This document shows positions 1 to 6,490 of a stretch of 12,439 bases of DNA, in pieces. This DNA comes from CAZAGT01 sp964484515 (GTDB lineage Bacteria; Desulfobacterota; DSM-4660; Desulfatiglandales; HGW-15). Both the position numbers and the translations under genes were made by a program. The stretch lies in contig CAZAGT010000135.1 in NCBI GenBank assembly GCA_964484515.1, forward strand, positions 1-12,439, read 5' to 3'. The notes below the pieces were generated by a model that searched no databases, had not been told where the DNA came from, and saw only the letters and a program-made list of their open reading frames with translations. Within the stretch, counting starts at the first letter, position 1; the number at the start of each line of letters is the position of its first letter.

Positions 1-307
1 CGGTATAGGCCGGATGGATAGCCTTGGCCCATTCTCCGAATCTGCTCCGGCCGCCTTGCCCCTCGGCCGCGAGCTCGGGGCCGAACGGCTTGCAAGCTTC
101 TGGAGCGTTCGAGCGGGTAACGTTTCGTTTTTGAAAAGAGACCCCCATGACCGGGCGTTAAGGCTTTAAAGACCTCATTTCATGGAGTTTCATACGAGTG
201 GCAGGTGACCATAGACACGAGACGAGACGCGAAGAGTCAAAGGAGGACGGGGTTGAGGTAATGGATGCGGGGAAAAGCTCTCAGCCTCGCGTCCATATCG
301 ATTTTAG
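1..307. other. Intergenic region, no supported gene
   Basis: No reading frame here looks like a protein. One frame is open from the left edge to a TAA at 167-169, but it runs through the repeat at 138-191 and its translation resembles no family I know. Positions 56-82 are very GC-rich and can fold, with CTCG/CGAG and GCCC/GGGC arms. GCTTGCAAGC, a perfect 10-base palindrome, lies near 88-97. The stretch 1-137 may belong to the same repeat-rich intergenic material as the element at 138-191, but no second copy of it is in the window. Most of the region is unexplained. Confidence 0.5.
138..191 (+). repeat. Dispersed repeat, copy A (GAGACCCCCATG element)
   Basis: This 54-base block aligns without gaps to 10869-10922, with 44 of 54 positions identical by my count. 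The ends are best conserved (12 of the first 13, 19 of the last 20) and the middle least (13 of 21). The two ends are roughly complementary to each other (GAGACCCCCATGA against TCATGGAGTTTC), so the element can form a hairpin with a long loop. Its first 19 bases also recur exactly, on the opposite strand, at 12421-12439. Conserved complementary arms around a variable middle fit a REP- or MITE-like non-coding element. Confidence 0.7.
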
Positions 308-334
308 TTGATATTAAGAATTTGTGGTTATAAA
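308..334 (+). promoter_or_regulatory. Possible sigma-70 promoter upstream of EF-G
   Basis: TTGATA at 308-313 and TATAAA at 329-334 resemble -35 and -10 boxes, in a locally AT-rich stretch. The 15-base spacer is shorter than the usual 17. This is the best promoter-like pair I see upstream of the EF-G gene. If it is used, the transcript would have a leader of about 170 bases containing the hairpin at 454-483. Sequence resemblance only. Confidence 0.3.
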
Positions 335-453
335 AGCAGGAATGAGGATGAAATGCTAATGATCTTTTTCACTTTTGGCCTCGTTCCGGCAACGAAAGGA
401 CCTTTCGCCATCGTCTGAGAATACTAGAATCGGAAATATGGTTTGAATGGTGT

Positions 454-483
454 AGAGGGTTGGCTTGAGTAACCCTCTTTTTT
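454..483 (+). terminator. Intrinsic terminator or attenuator before EF-G
   Basis: AGAGGGTT (454-461) and AACCCTCT (471-478) form a perfect 8-base stem with a 9-base loop, followed at once by a run of T to 483. This is a textbook Rho-independent terminator reading rightward. It ends only 33 bases before the EF-G start, and no gene stop lies shortly upstream for it to serve. It could end a small leader RNA, attenuate transcription into the EF-G gene, or block read-through from outside the window. A TTG at 465, in frame with EF-G, falls inside the loop, which argues against that codon as the translation start. Confidence 0.75.
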
Positions 484-515
484 CATTTTTGGCGAGGATT
501 TGTGTTGGTTTGGTG

Positions 516-2582
516 ATGAACGGGATCGGAAAAATTAGAAACATAGGGATCAGCGCTCATATCGACTCGGGAAAGACGACCCTGACGGAGCGGATCCTAT
601 ACTATACCAAACGGATCTACACCGTCCATGAAGTCAAGGGGAAAGACGGGGTCGGTGCCAAGATGGATTCTATGGAGCTGGAAAAGGAGCGCGGCATAAC
701 CATTTCCTCCGCTGCTACGAATTGCCGATGGAAAGACCACGAGATCAACATCATCGACACCCCCGGGCACGTCGACTTCACCATCGAGGTGGAGCGAGCC
801 CTCAGGGTCTTGGACGGATCCATCTTGGTCCTCTGTGCTGTCGGCGGTGTACAATCCCAGTCCATTACTGTTGACCGGCAAATGAACCGCTACCAGGTAC
901 CCCGTTTGGCGTTTGTCAACAAGTGTGACCGAGCAGGCGCCAACCCGGAGCGAGTCGTGGAGCAACTGCGCCAGAAACTCAATCACAACCCGGTCCTTTT
1001 GCAGATTCCGATCGGATTGGAAGCAGATTTTTCGGGCCTGGTCGATTTAATATCGATGAAGGCCTATTATTTCGATGGGACCTATGGCGAGGAGGTCAGG
1101 GAAGCTGAAATACCGCCGGAGCTACTCGAAGAGGCCGAAACCAGGCACGAAGAGGTACTCGACGCTGCATCGCTCTTCTCCGATGAGTTGACGGAGGCGA
1201 TTCTTACCGGCGAGGTGGCTGAGGAGATGGTCCACCGGGCGATCCGTATCGGGACCTTACGACGAGAGATCACCCCGGTCCTGATTGGATCTGCCTATAG
1301 AAATGTCGGTGTCCAGCCGGTGCTCGATGCGGTGAAAAGGTATCTTACATCCACCGATGAGGTCAGAAACGTCGCGCTCAATATCGATGAGGAAGAAAAG
1401 GAGGTTCTGCTTTCGGCCGAACCGAATGCTCCATTGGTGGCCCTTGGGTTCAAGCTTGAGGTGACGCCTTACGGGCAGCTCACATATCTCAGGATCTATC
1501 AGGGGGCGATTCGGAAGGCGGATGATATCGTCAATACCCGAAGCCGCAAGAAGACCAGGGTCGGCCGACTCGTCAGGATGCATGCCAATGAGATGGAGGA
1601 GATTGAGCAGGCTGGCACCGGCAGCATTGCGGCTTTGTTTGGCGTGGAATGCCGCTCCGGGGATACGTTTACGGATGGTAGCGTCAACTACAGTATGAAT
1701 TCGATGCACGTGCCGGAACCGGTCATTTCGCTTGCTGTGACGCCGCAGAACACCAAGTCGAGCACAAAGATGGCCAAGGCCCTCCAGCGGTTCGTCAGAG
1801 AAGACCCCACGTTTCGATCCTTTGTCGATCAGGAATCCGGAGAGACGATCATTTCCGGGATGGGGGAATTGCATCTTGAAATCTATGTCGAGCGAATGAA
1901 ACGGGAATTCGGTGCAGAGGTCGTGACCGGTATGCCCCAGGTTTCCTATCGCGAGGCCATCACCCGCAGGGCGTCCTTTGACTATCTCCACAAAAAACAA
2001 ACGGGAGGTTCCGGGCAGTATGGTCGAGTGGCCGGCTATATAGAGCCCTCTAAAGAGGGTCAATACGAGTTCGTGGATGAGATCAAGGGGGGAGTGATCC
2101 CTTCGGAGTTTATTCCGGCTATCGATAAGGGGTTTCGGTCCTGCCTAAAAGAAGGCCGCTTGATGAAGTTTCCGATTCTTGGAATGCGAATCTGCATCAA
2201 TGACGGCCAGCATCACCCCGTGGATTCGTCTGAGAGGGCCTTTATGCAGGCCGCCATCGGAGCGTTTAAGCAAGCGTATTCAAAGGCCAAGCCGGTTATC
2301 CTGGAGCCGCTCATGAAGGCTGCCGTGGAGTGCCCCTCGGAGTTCCAAGGGAATGTGATGGCCTCCCTCAACCAGCGGAGAGGCTTGATTATAAGTTCGA
2401 CCGAGGATGGTGTTTTTACAACGATCGAGGCGGAAGTCCCTTTGGCCGAAATGTTTGGATACGCGACCCGGCTGCGTTCCCTGACGGAGGGGAAAGGCGA
2501 GTTCACCATGGAGTTTTCCCGCTACGCCAAGGTACCCCAGGAGATTGAGATAAAAATCAGAAAAGGGTCTCCCGGGCGATGA
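516..2582 (+). CDS. fusA: Elongation factor G, spdEFG1/mitochondrial-EFG1 type
   Basis: This GTPase moves tRNA and mRNA through the ribosome after peptide bond formation, in the cytoplasm. The 688-residue product is full length. It has the P-loop AHIDSGKT (14-21), RGIT (59-62), DTPGH (81-85) and NKCD (135-138), then EF-G domains II-V, including HKKQTGGSGQYGRV in domain IV and LRSLTEGKGEFTMEFSRY near the end. KGKDGVGAKMDSMELEKERGIT and RALRVLDGSILVLCAVGGVQ match mitochondrial EFG1 and bacterial spdEFG1 much better than canonical EF-G, as I recall those sequences. The gene stands alone rather than in a str operon, as expected for that subfamily. I chose ATG 516 because family similarity begins there. 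GTG 513 is possible. TTG 465 lies in the terminator loop and would add 17 non-conserved residues. The ribosome-binding site (GAGG, 494-497) is rather distant. The family is near certain and the subfamily likely. Confidence 0.95.
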   Translation: MNGIGKIRNIGISAHIDSGKTTLTERILYYTKRIYTVHEVKGKDGVGAKMDSMELEKERGITISSAATNCRWKDHEINIIDTPGHVDFTIEVERALRVLDGSILVLCAVGGVQSQSITVDRQMNRYQVPRLAFVNKCDRAGANPERVVEQLRQKLNHNPVLLQIPIGLEADFSGLVDLISMKAYYFDGTYGEEVREAEIPPELLEEAETRHEEVLDAASLFSDELTEAILTGEVAEEMVHRAIRIGTLRREITPVLIGSAYRNVGVQPVLDAVKRYLTSTDEVRNVALNIDEEEKEVLLSAEPNAPLVALGFKLEVTPYGQLTYLRIYQGAIRKADDIVNTRSRKKTRVGRLVRMHANEMEEIEQAGTGSIAALFGVECRSGDTFTDGSVNYSMNSMHVPEPVISLAVTPQNTKSSTKMAKALQRFVREDPTFRSFVDQESGETIISGMGELHLEIYVERMKREFGAEVVTGMPQVSYREAITRRASFDYLHKKQTGGSGQYGRVAGYIEPSKEGQYEFVDEIKGGVIPSEFIPAIDKGFRSCLKEGRLMKFPILGMRICINDGQHHPVDSSERAFMQAAIGAFKQAYSKAKPVILEPLMKAAVECPSEFQGNVMASLNQRRGLIISSTEDGVFTTIEAEVPLAEMFGYATRLRSLTEGKGEFTMEFSRYAKVPQEIEIKIRKGSPGR

Positions 2583-2616
2583 GGCCTAACCGGATGTAAT
2601 GATGTTGTTTTTGGAT

Positions 2617-2643
2617 AAAGGGAGTAATTTAGGTACTCCTTTT
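2617..2643 (+). terminator. Intrinsic terminator after EF-G
   Basis: GGAGTA (2621-2626) pairs with TACTCC (2634-2639) around a 7-base loop. The flanking AAAG and TTTT extend the stem through one G-T wobble to about 10 pairs, and further T-rich sequence (CTTTTTT) follows. It starts 34 bases after the EF-G stop, so the EF-G gene is probably transcribed alone and the next gene needs its own promoter. Confidence 0.75.
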
Positions 2644-2695
2644 GTGCCTCTTTTTTCGTTCTTGATCGCATGATGTCTTCAAGGTAGCCTTAAGA

Positions 2696-2716
2696 ATAGG
2701 TATCTTTTCTACCTAT
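2696..2716 (+). promoter_or_regulatory. Perfect 7-base inverted repeat upstream of ATPase gene
   Basis: ATAGGTA (2696-2702) and TACCTAT (2710-2716) are exact inverted copies separated by TCTTTTC. There is no following T run, so it does not look like a terminator. It ends 39 bases before the start of the ATPase gene, a position that suits an operator or a 5'-leader hairpin. No regulator is identifiable from the site. Confidence 0.4.
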
Positions 2717-2755
2717 CTGGATAAAGGCCCTATTCAACTGGGGGAGAAAGCCACG

Positions 2756-3454
2756 TTGGTTAAAGATCTTATGAAGGTCAGTCCGCTCAAGATCCTGGAG
2801 AGGTCCTCTCAAAAGGGATTGGGTCAGGGGAACCTAGGTGTCCTCATGGCGCAGGCAGGGGTCGGGAAGACGGCTTGCCTTATCCATATCGCCCTCGGGA
2901 GGATCCTACGGCAGGGCAAACTCGTCCATATCTCCCTGGAAGATATTCCGGAAAAGATATCCTCCTATTATCACGTTATTTCGGAAGATCTAGCCACGGC
3001 CCTTGGAACGGAGGACGGGGCCAAGCTACGAAGACTCCTCGAAAAGAACCGGATGATTCTGGCCTATTTGAATCAGAGTTTTGAGATCTCGCGGTTGCGC
3101 GAGAATATCAGGAATCTAGCGGAGTCCATCTCGTTTGTGCCGAATACACTCATCATTGACGGGCTCGATTTTGCCTGTGCTCCGCGAGAGGTGTTTGAGG
3201 AGCTGAAGGACGTTGCGGCCGAGTACCGGTTGGAGACTTGGCTTTCAGCCCTTTCTTCAAAGCACGCACGCGAAGGGGATGAGAGTCAGATACCCTCCCC
3301 GTGCACCCACATAGACGATCTTCTGAGCATTGTCATCGAACTTCAACCTACCACCACGGGTGTGTTCCTGAGACTGTTGAAGGACCACGAAACTCCGGTC
3401 GTCCCACCCACGCAGGTAAGACTCGATCCTAACACGTTCTTGGCGGTATCCTGA
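2756..3454 (+). CDS. Uncharacterised RecA/KaiC-like P-loop ATPase
   Basis: The predicted 232-residue soluble protein has one P-loop NTPase domain. The Walker A motif is AQAGVGKT (32-39), in which Ala replaces the usual first Gly. Walker B is TLIIDGLD (131-138). The order and spacing (nucleotide loop, then HISLED at 59-64, then Walker B about 95 residues on) resemble single-domain RecA/RadA/KaiC-type ATPases. I see no second domain, membrane segment or DNA-binding motif. The role is unknown. The TTG start is chosen because GGGGGAG (2740-2746) lies 9 bases upstream; ATG 2771 would shorten the protein by five residues. The gene sits alone between a terminator and a long intergenic gap, so its neighbours do not point to a function. 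It may belong to a small uncharacterised family of Desulfobacterota proteins, from memory only. Confidence 0.75.
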   Translation: MVKDLMKVSPLKILERSSQKGLGQGNLGVLMAQAGVGKTACLIHIALGRILRQGKLVHISLEDIPEKISSYYHVISEDLATALGTEDGAKLRRLLEKNRMILAYLNQSFEISRLRENIRNLAESISFVPNTLIIDGLDFACAPREVFEELKDVAAEYRLETWLSALSSKHAREGDESQIPSPCTHIDDLLSIVIELQPTTTGVFLRLLKDHETPVVPPTQVRLDPNTFLAVS

Positions 3455-3743
3455 TCCGGGATACGGTTCCCCCCGGGTACCAAGGCCATGGGTCTCAAGG
3501 ACCCTTCCCGACATCCGATTTTGGTGCAGATCTGACGGGCTCGTCGTCGGCGAGCGAAGGTCCCTCAGATGTGGTGCAGCCTATCCGTTTGAGATTCTTT
3601 GTGCCCTTTGCCATACCTGAAGTGGTGGCCGGATTTGAACATAGGCTTTTATTTTGATATGGGTAGTTCTTGTCAGCTAACCGCGGCGCTAGGTTTAGAG
3701 CACAAGCTTAGGAATGCTTAAAGCAGGACATAGGGGTTGGCGG
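3455..3743. other. Structured intergenic region before map
   Basis: No gene is supported in these 289 bases. GGGTC (3490-3494) pairs with GACCC (3500-3504) around TCAAG. Just downstream two stems are nested: ATCTGA (3530-3535) with TCAGAT (3565-3570), enclosing GCTCG (3539-3543) with CGAGC (3551-3555). None is followed by a T run, so their role as terminators is doubtful. TTGAAC (3635-3640), followed 17 bases later by TATGGG (3658-3663), is a weak promoter candidate for map. The region could hold the end of the ATPase transcript and the leader of map. Confidence 0.4.
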
Positions 3744-4679
3744 ATGTCAGGTAATAGCAGAGGGATCTTCTCGACGAAGAACAGATGGTTCAAGGTCGGT
3801 CGAAATGACCCCTGTCCCTGTGGCAGTGGGCTCAAATACAAGAAATGCTGTTATGGAAAGCCCCAGTCTGGCCCTGAAGATCTCAAGGAGAGATACGAAC
3901 GCGAATACAATATCAGGCTCAAGGCGAAACCTGACATCGAAGCGATCAGGAGGGCCGGCAACTTGGCCTTGGAAACGTTGCGCCTGGTGGAGAAAATGAT
4001 AAGACCCGGACTGAAGACCGATGATATCAACACCCAGGTGCATGAATACACTATCCAAAAGGGGGCCGTGCCCGCCCCCTTAAATTATCGAGGGTTCCCG
4101 AAAAGCGTTTGCGTGTCCGTCAATGAAGTAATCTGTCACGGAATTCCGGGCAGCAGAATCTTGCAGGACGGCGATATTGTAAACGTCGACGTTACGCCGA
4201 TCGTGGACGGATATTACGCCGACGCCAGCAAGACCTTTTTCGTCGGACCGCCCGGACCGGACGCGCGTAGGATTGTGGAGGTTGCCCGCGAAAGCCTTAA
4301 GCAGGGCATTGCCATGGCGTGCCCCGGTAACAGGACCGGCGATATCGGATGGGCTATTCAGCGGTACGCCGAAGGACAGGGGTGCTCGGTCGTGCGCGAG
4401 TTTGTGGGGCACGGGGTTGGCTTCGATTTCCATGAAGCTCCCCAGATCCCTCATTTCGGCCGCAAGGGAACCGGCATCACTCTTGTGCCGGGGATGATCT
4501 TTACGGTTGAACCGATGATCAACCTAGGCAAGAGAGACCTCCACATCTTACCGGATAACTGGACGGCCGTGACGGATGATAAATCCCTTTCGGCCCAGTT
4601 TGAACAGACGATTCTCATTACCGAGGATGGCTTTGAAAGCCTCACGCCCTACGATCTGGACCAACCGCTGCTGCCTTAA
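3744..4679 (+). CDS. map: Methionine aminopeptidase with N-terminal SEC-C zinc motif
   Basis: This type I methionine aminopeptidase removes the initiator methionine from new proteins at the ribosome. In a 311-residue product, residues 16-36 form a SEC-C motif (GRNDPCPCGSG, then KKCC; Cys24, Cys26, Cys35, Cys36). It is like the zinc-binding tail of SecA and is thought to help association with ribosomes or other proteins. The catalytic domain keeps all five metal ligands (Asp149, Asp160, His223, Glu256, Glu287) and the substrate-binding His132 in CHGIP. ATG 3744 is preferred because AGGGG (3732-3736) lies 7 bases before it; an ATG at 3714 would add ten residues but lacks a spaced ribosome-binding site. 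queG begins 37 bases downstream on the same strand, so the two may be cotranscribed. Function is confident; the role of the SEC-C motif is inferred. Confidence 0.95.
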   Translation: MSGNSRGIFSTKNRWFKVGRNDPCPCGSGLKYKKCCYGKPQSGPEDLKERYEREYNIRLKAKPDIEAIRRAGNLALETLRLVEKMIRPGLKTDDINTQVHEYTIQKGAVPAPLNYRGFPKSVCVSVNEVICHGIPGSRILQDGDIVNVDVTPIVDGYYADASKTFFVGPPGPDARRIVEVARESLKQGIAMACPGNRTGDIGWAIQRYAEGQGCSVVREFVGHGVGFDFHEAPQIPHFGRKGTGITLVPGMIFTVEPMINLGKRDLHILPDNWTAVTDDKSLSAQFEQTILITEDGFESLTPYDLDQPLLP

Positions 4680-4716
4680 CGGCAGGTCCCCTCACGCGTC
4701 ATTCGTCTGATTAGAG

Positions 4717-5640
4717 ATGCTGGAAGCGATCAACCTTAAGGCCAAAGAGCTGGGCTTCATCGCCACGGGCTTTTGCAGACCGGATGCGCCCCTTTACTTT
4801 GATCGTTATTGTGCCTGGCTTGACGGACACAAGAATGCCGATATGGCATGGCTGAATCGGAACATGGGAGTGCGGAGGGACCCGACCCTGCTGCTGGCGG
4901 GCTGCCAAACGATCATTTCGCTTGCTTATCCGTTTCCTCACCAAAAGCCGAGCAGCCCGGACGGTTTGACGGTATCCAGGTATGCCCAGCCGGCTGAAGA
5001 TGACTATCACGCCCGGTTAAGACGGCTATGTCTTGAAATGACGGCCGTCATCAAGGCCGCAGACGGGGGGAGCAGGTCAAGGATCTGTGTCGATTCGGCG
5101 CCTATTCTCGAGAGAAGTTATGCCTGCGCCTCCGGAGTCGGCTTCATTGGTAAAAACAACATGCTTATCGTCCCTGGCTACGGCTCTTATGTCTATTTGG
5201 CCGAAATACTCACGACTGCATACCTGGAGTTTGCTCCTACCGAGGCCATGGCGACACAATGCGCCTCGTGTCGGCGGTGTATCGAGGCGTGTCCGACGGC
5301 TGCCCTCGAGGAGGCCTTTTGCTTGGATGCCTCACGGTGCCTATCCTATCTTACGATCGAATCGAAAAAGCAGTTGAACGAAGAGCAGGCGCAGAAGACG
5401 GGTGATTGCTTCTTCGGCTGCGACCGTTGCCAAGAGGCATGCCCCTTTAACCAAGAAGATGAAAAGAGGGCCGTCGTCCTTCCTTCAAGCCATGAGTGGT
5501 TAGAGATGTCCGAGGAGGCCTTCAAAGTCCAGTTCGGGAGATCGGCCCTCGCTCGAGCCGGACTGGCGCGGCTGAAGGAGAATATCCGCGCGATCAAACG
5601 CCAGCAGCTCTTCGGGGAACAGCCACCTCCTAACCCGTAA
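4717..5640 (+). CDS. queG: Epoxyqueuosine reductase QueG
   Basis: QueG performs the last step of queuosine synthesis, reducing epoxyqueuosine to queuosine at the wobble base of tRNAs reading NAU/NAC codons. It uses cobalamin and two 4Fe-4S clusters. The 307-residue protein has the N-terminal cobalamin-binding region with the expected catalytic Asp126 in CVDSAPILERSYA. A ferredoxin-like part follows, with CASCRRCIEACP (Cys182, 185, 188, 192), Cys208 in RCLSYLTIE, and GCDRCQEACPFN (Cys235, 238, 242). Those are the eight ligands expected for two clusters. The common C-terminal HEAT-like extension is short here. The ribosome-binding site is weak (TTAGAG directly before ATG). No other queuosine gene is in the window. 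The last 11 bases overlap the 3' end of the opposing flavoprotein gene. Confidence 0.95.
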   Translation: MLEAINLKAKELGFIATGFCRPDAPLYFDRYCAWLDGHKNADMAWLNRNMGVRRDPTLLLAGCQTIISLAYPFPHQKPSSPDGLTVSRYAQPAEDDYHARLRRLCLEMTAVIKAADGGSRSRICVDSAPILERSYACASGVGFIGKNNMLIVPGYGSYVYLAEILTTAYLEFAPTEAMATQCASCRRCIEACPTAALEEAFCLDASRCLSYLTIESKKQLNEEQAQKTGDCFFGCDRCQEACPFNQEDEKRAVVLPSSHEWLEMSEEAFKVQFGRSALARAGLARLKENIRAIKRQQLFGEQPPPNP

Positions 5641-6205
5641 CTGCCTTCCTGCCCAACTCAAAGGCCTGCTCGAGGGTCTCGGGACGGTCGCGAGCGTCTG
5701 ATTTCTTCTCCATCGACCTGACGAGGAGCCCCCCCTCATAGCTCATGTCGAGGGCGTCAAAGAAGTACCGAGCCTCCAATTCGATCCCCTCAAAGATCCT
5801 CTTTCCTCGGGTGGCGCCGGCCGTGATGAGATAGCCTCGGCCCCCATCGTAGGATTTTCGCTCTTTAGGTGACTTTTTAAGCATCCTCTTCGACCACAGG
5901 GCCTGTGAACGATCGACCAAGGTCTTCGCCTGGGCCGTGAGACCGTAGAAGAAGACGGGAGAGGCCAAAAAGACGATATCCGCCTCTTCCAGGAGGGGGT
6001 AAATCGACTCCAGGTCGTCCCGAACCACGCACGAGCCGGTCTTGTCACAACCGCCGCATTCCAAACAGCCCGATATCTTTAGATCCCGGACGTACACCGC
6101 CTTTGTTTCAGCCCCTGCCGATCGTGCCCCCTCCAGGGCCTTGTCAAGGAGCTGATCCGTGTTCCCGCCTTTGCGGGGGCTGCCATAGATTCCCAATACC
6201 ATCAT
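5630..6205 (-). CDS. Iron-sulfur flavoprotein (Isf-like), flavodoxin-fold NAD(P)H/FMN reductase family
   Basis: The 191-residue protein begins with a flavodoxin-like beta strand and FMN phosphate-binding loop (GIYGSPRKGGNTDQLL, 5-20). The flavin-contacting ASPVFFYGLT (81-90) follows. Between them lies CLECGGCDKTGSC (Cys47, 50, 53, 59), the compact CX2CX2CX5C motif that binds a 4Fe-4S cluster in archaeal Isf. The protein is therefore likely a small electron-transfer flavoprotein rather than a plain FMN reductase. Such proteins are common in strict anaerobes and are linked to oxidative-stress or redox balance. Its partner is unknown. Two ATG codons are tandem at the start and the ribosome-binding site is poor. 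The gene converges on queG and overlaps its stop, leaving no room for a terminator between them. Confidence 0.88.
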   Translation of the reverse strand: MMVLGIYGSPRKGGNTDQLLDKALEGARSAGAETKAVYVRDLKISGCLECGGCDKTGSCVVRDDLESIYPLLEEADIVFLASPVFFYGLTAQAKTLVDRSQALWSKRMLKKSPKERKSYDGGRGYLITAGATRGKRIFEGIELEARYFFDALDMSYEGGLLVRSMEKKSDARDRPETLEQAFELGRKAVTG

Positions 6206-6490
6206 TTTGCATCGCCGTCCCGACCGGATGTCATCGTCTCTCTATAATGAGCGGACCGCCACGTGTCAACGAGCAACCCCGGCGTCCGAGCCGGCATGTT
6301 ACCCCCATTGCGCCAAGGCACAATCAAAGGGCCGTCGGCTATCAGGCGTAAACTCACATTTCAGCGCGATGACGCAGCAGTATATGCTGCCGGGGTAGAC
6401 AGAGGATTCCGTTGGACCGGAGGTTCGCTTTGTGAGAAGATGAGAACCAATGGATGAAAGCTCAAGCGCAGATTGATGGAGGTGTAAAGG
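6206..6490. other. Divergent intergenic region with hairpin at 6374-6390
   Basis: This gap separates the leftward Isf-like gene from the rightward dehydrogenase gene, so promoters for both should lie here. I see no convincing -35/-10 pair. GCAGCA (6374-6379) and TGCTGC (6385-6390) form a perfect inverted repeat around GTATA, about 100 bases before the dehydrogenase start. It could be an operator or a leader hairpin. The open frames across the gap overlap one another and show no family features. GGAGGT at 6478-6483 is the ribosome-binding site of the dehydrogenase gene. Confidence 0.4.

Noticed and set aside
2..169. Possible C-terminus of a gene entering from the left edge
   Set aside because: The open frame runs through the non-coding repeat at 138-156 that is also found elsewhere, and its translation has no recognisable domain.
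465..515. N-terminal extension of EF-G from TTG 465
   Set aside because: The codon lies in the loop of an intrinsic terminator, has no ribosome-binding site, and the extra 17 residues have no counterpart in the family.
1257..2063. 268-residue frame on the minus strand
   Set aside because: It is a shadow of the well-conserved EF-G gene, with no family features.
3714..3743. Ten-residue extension of the aminopeptidase from ATG 3714
   Set aside because: AGG sits directly against the ATG with no proper spacing, whereas ATG 3744 has a well-placed AGGGG.
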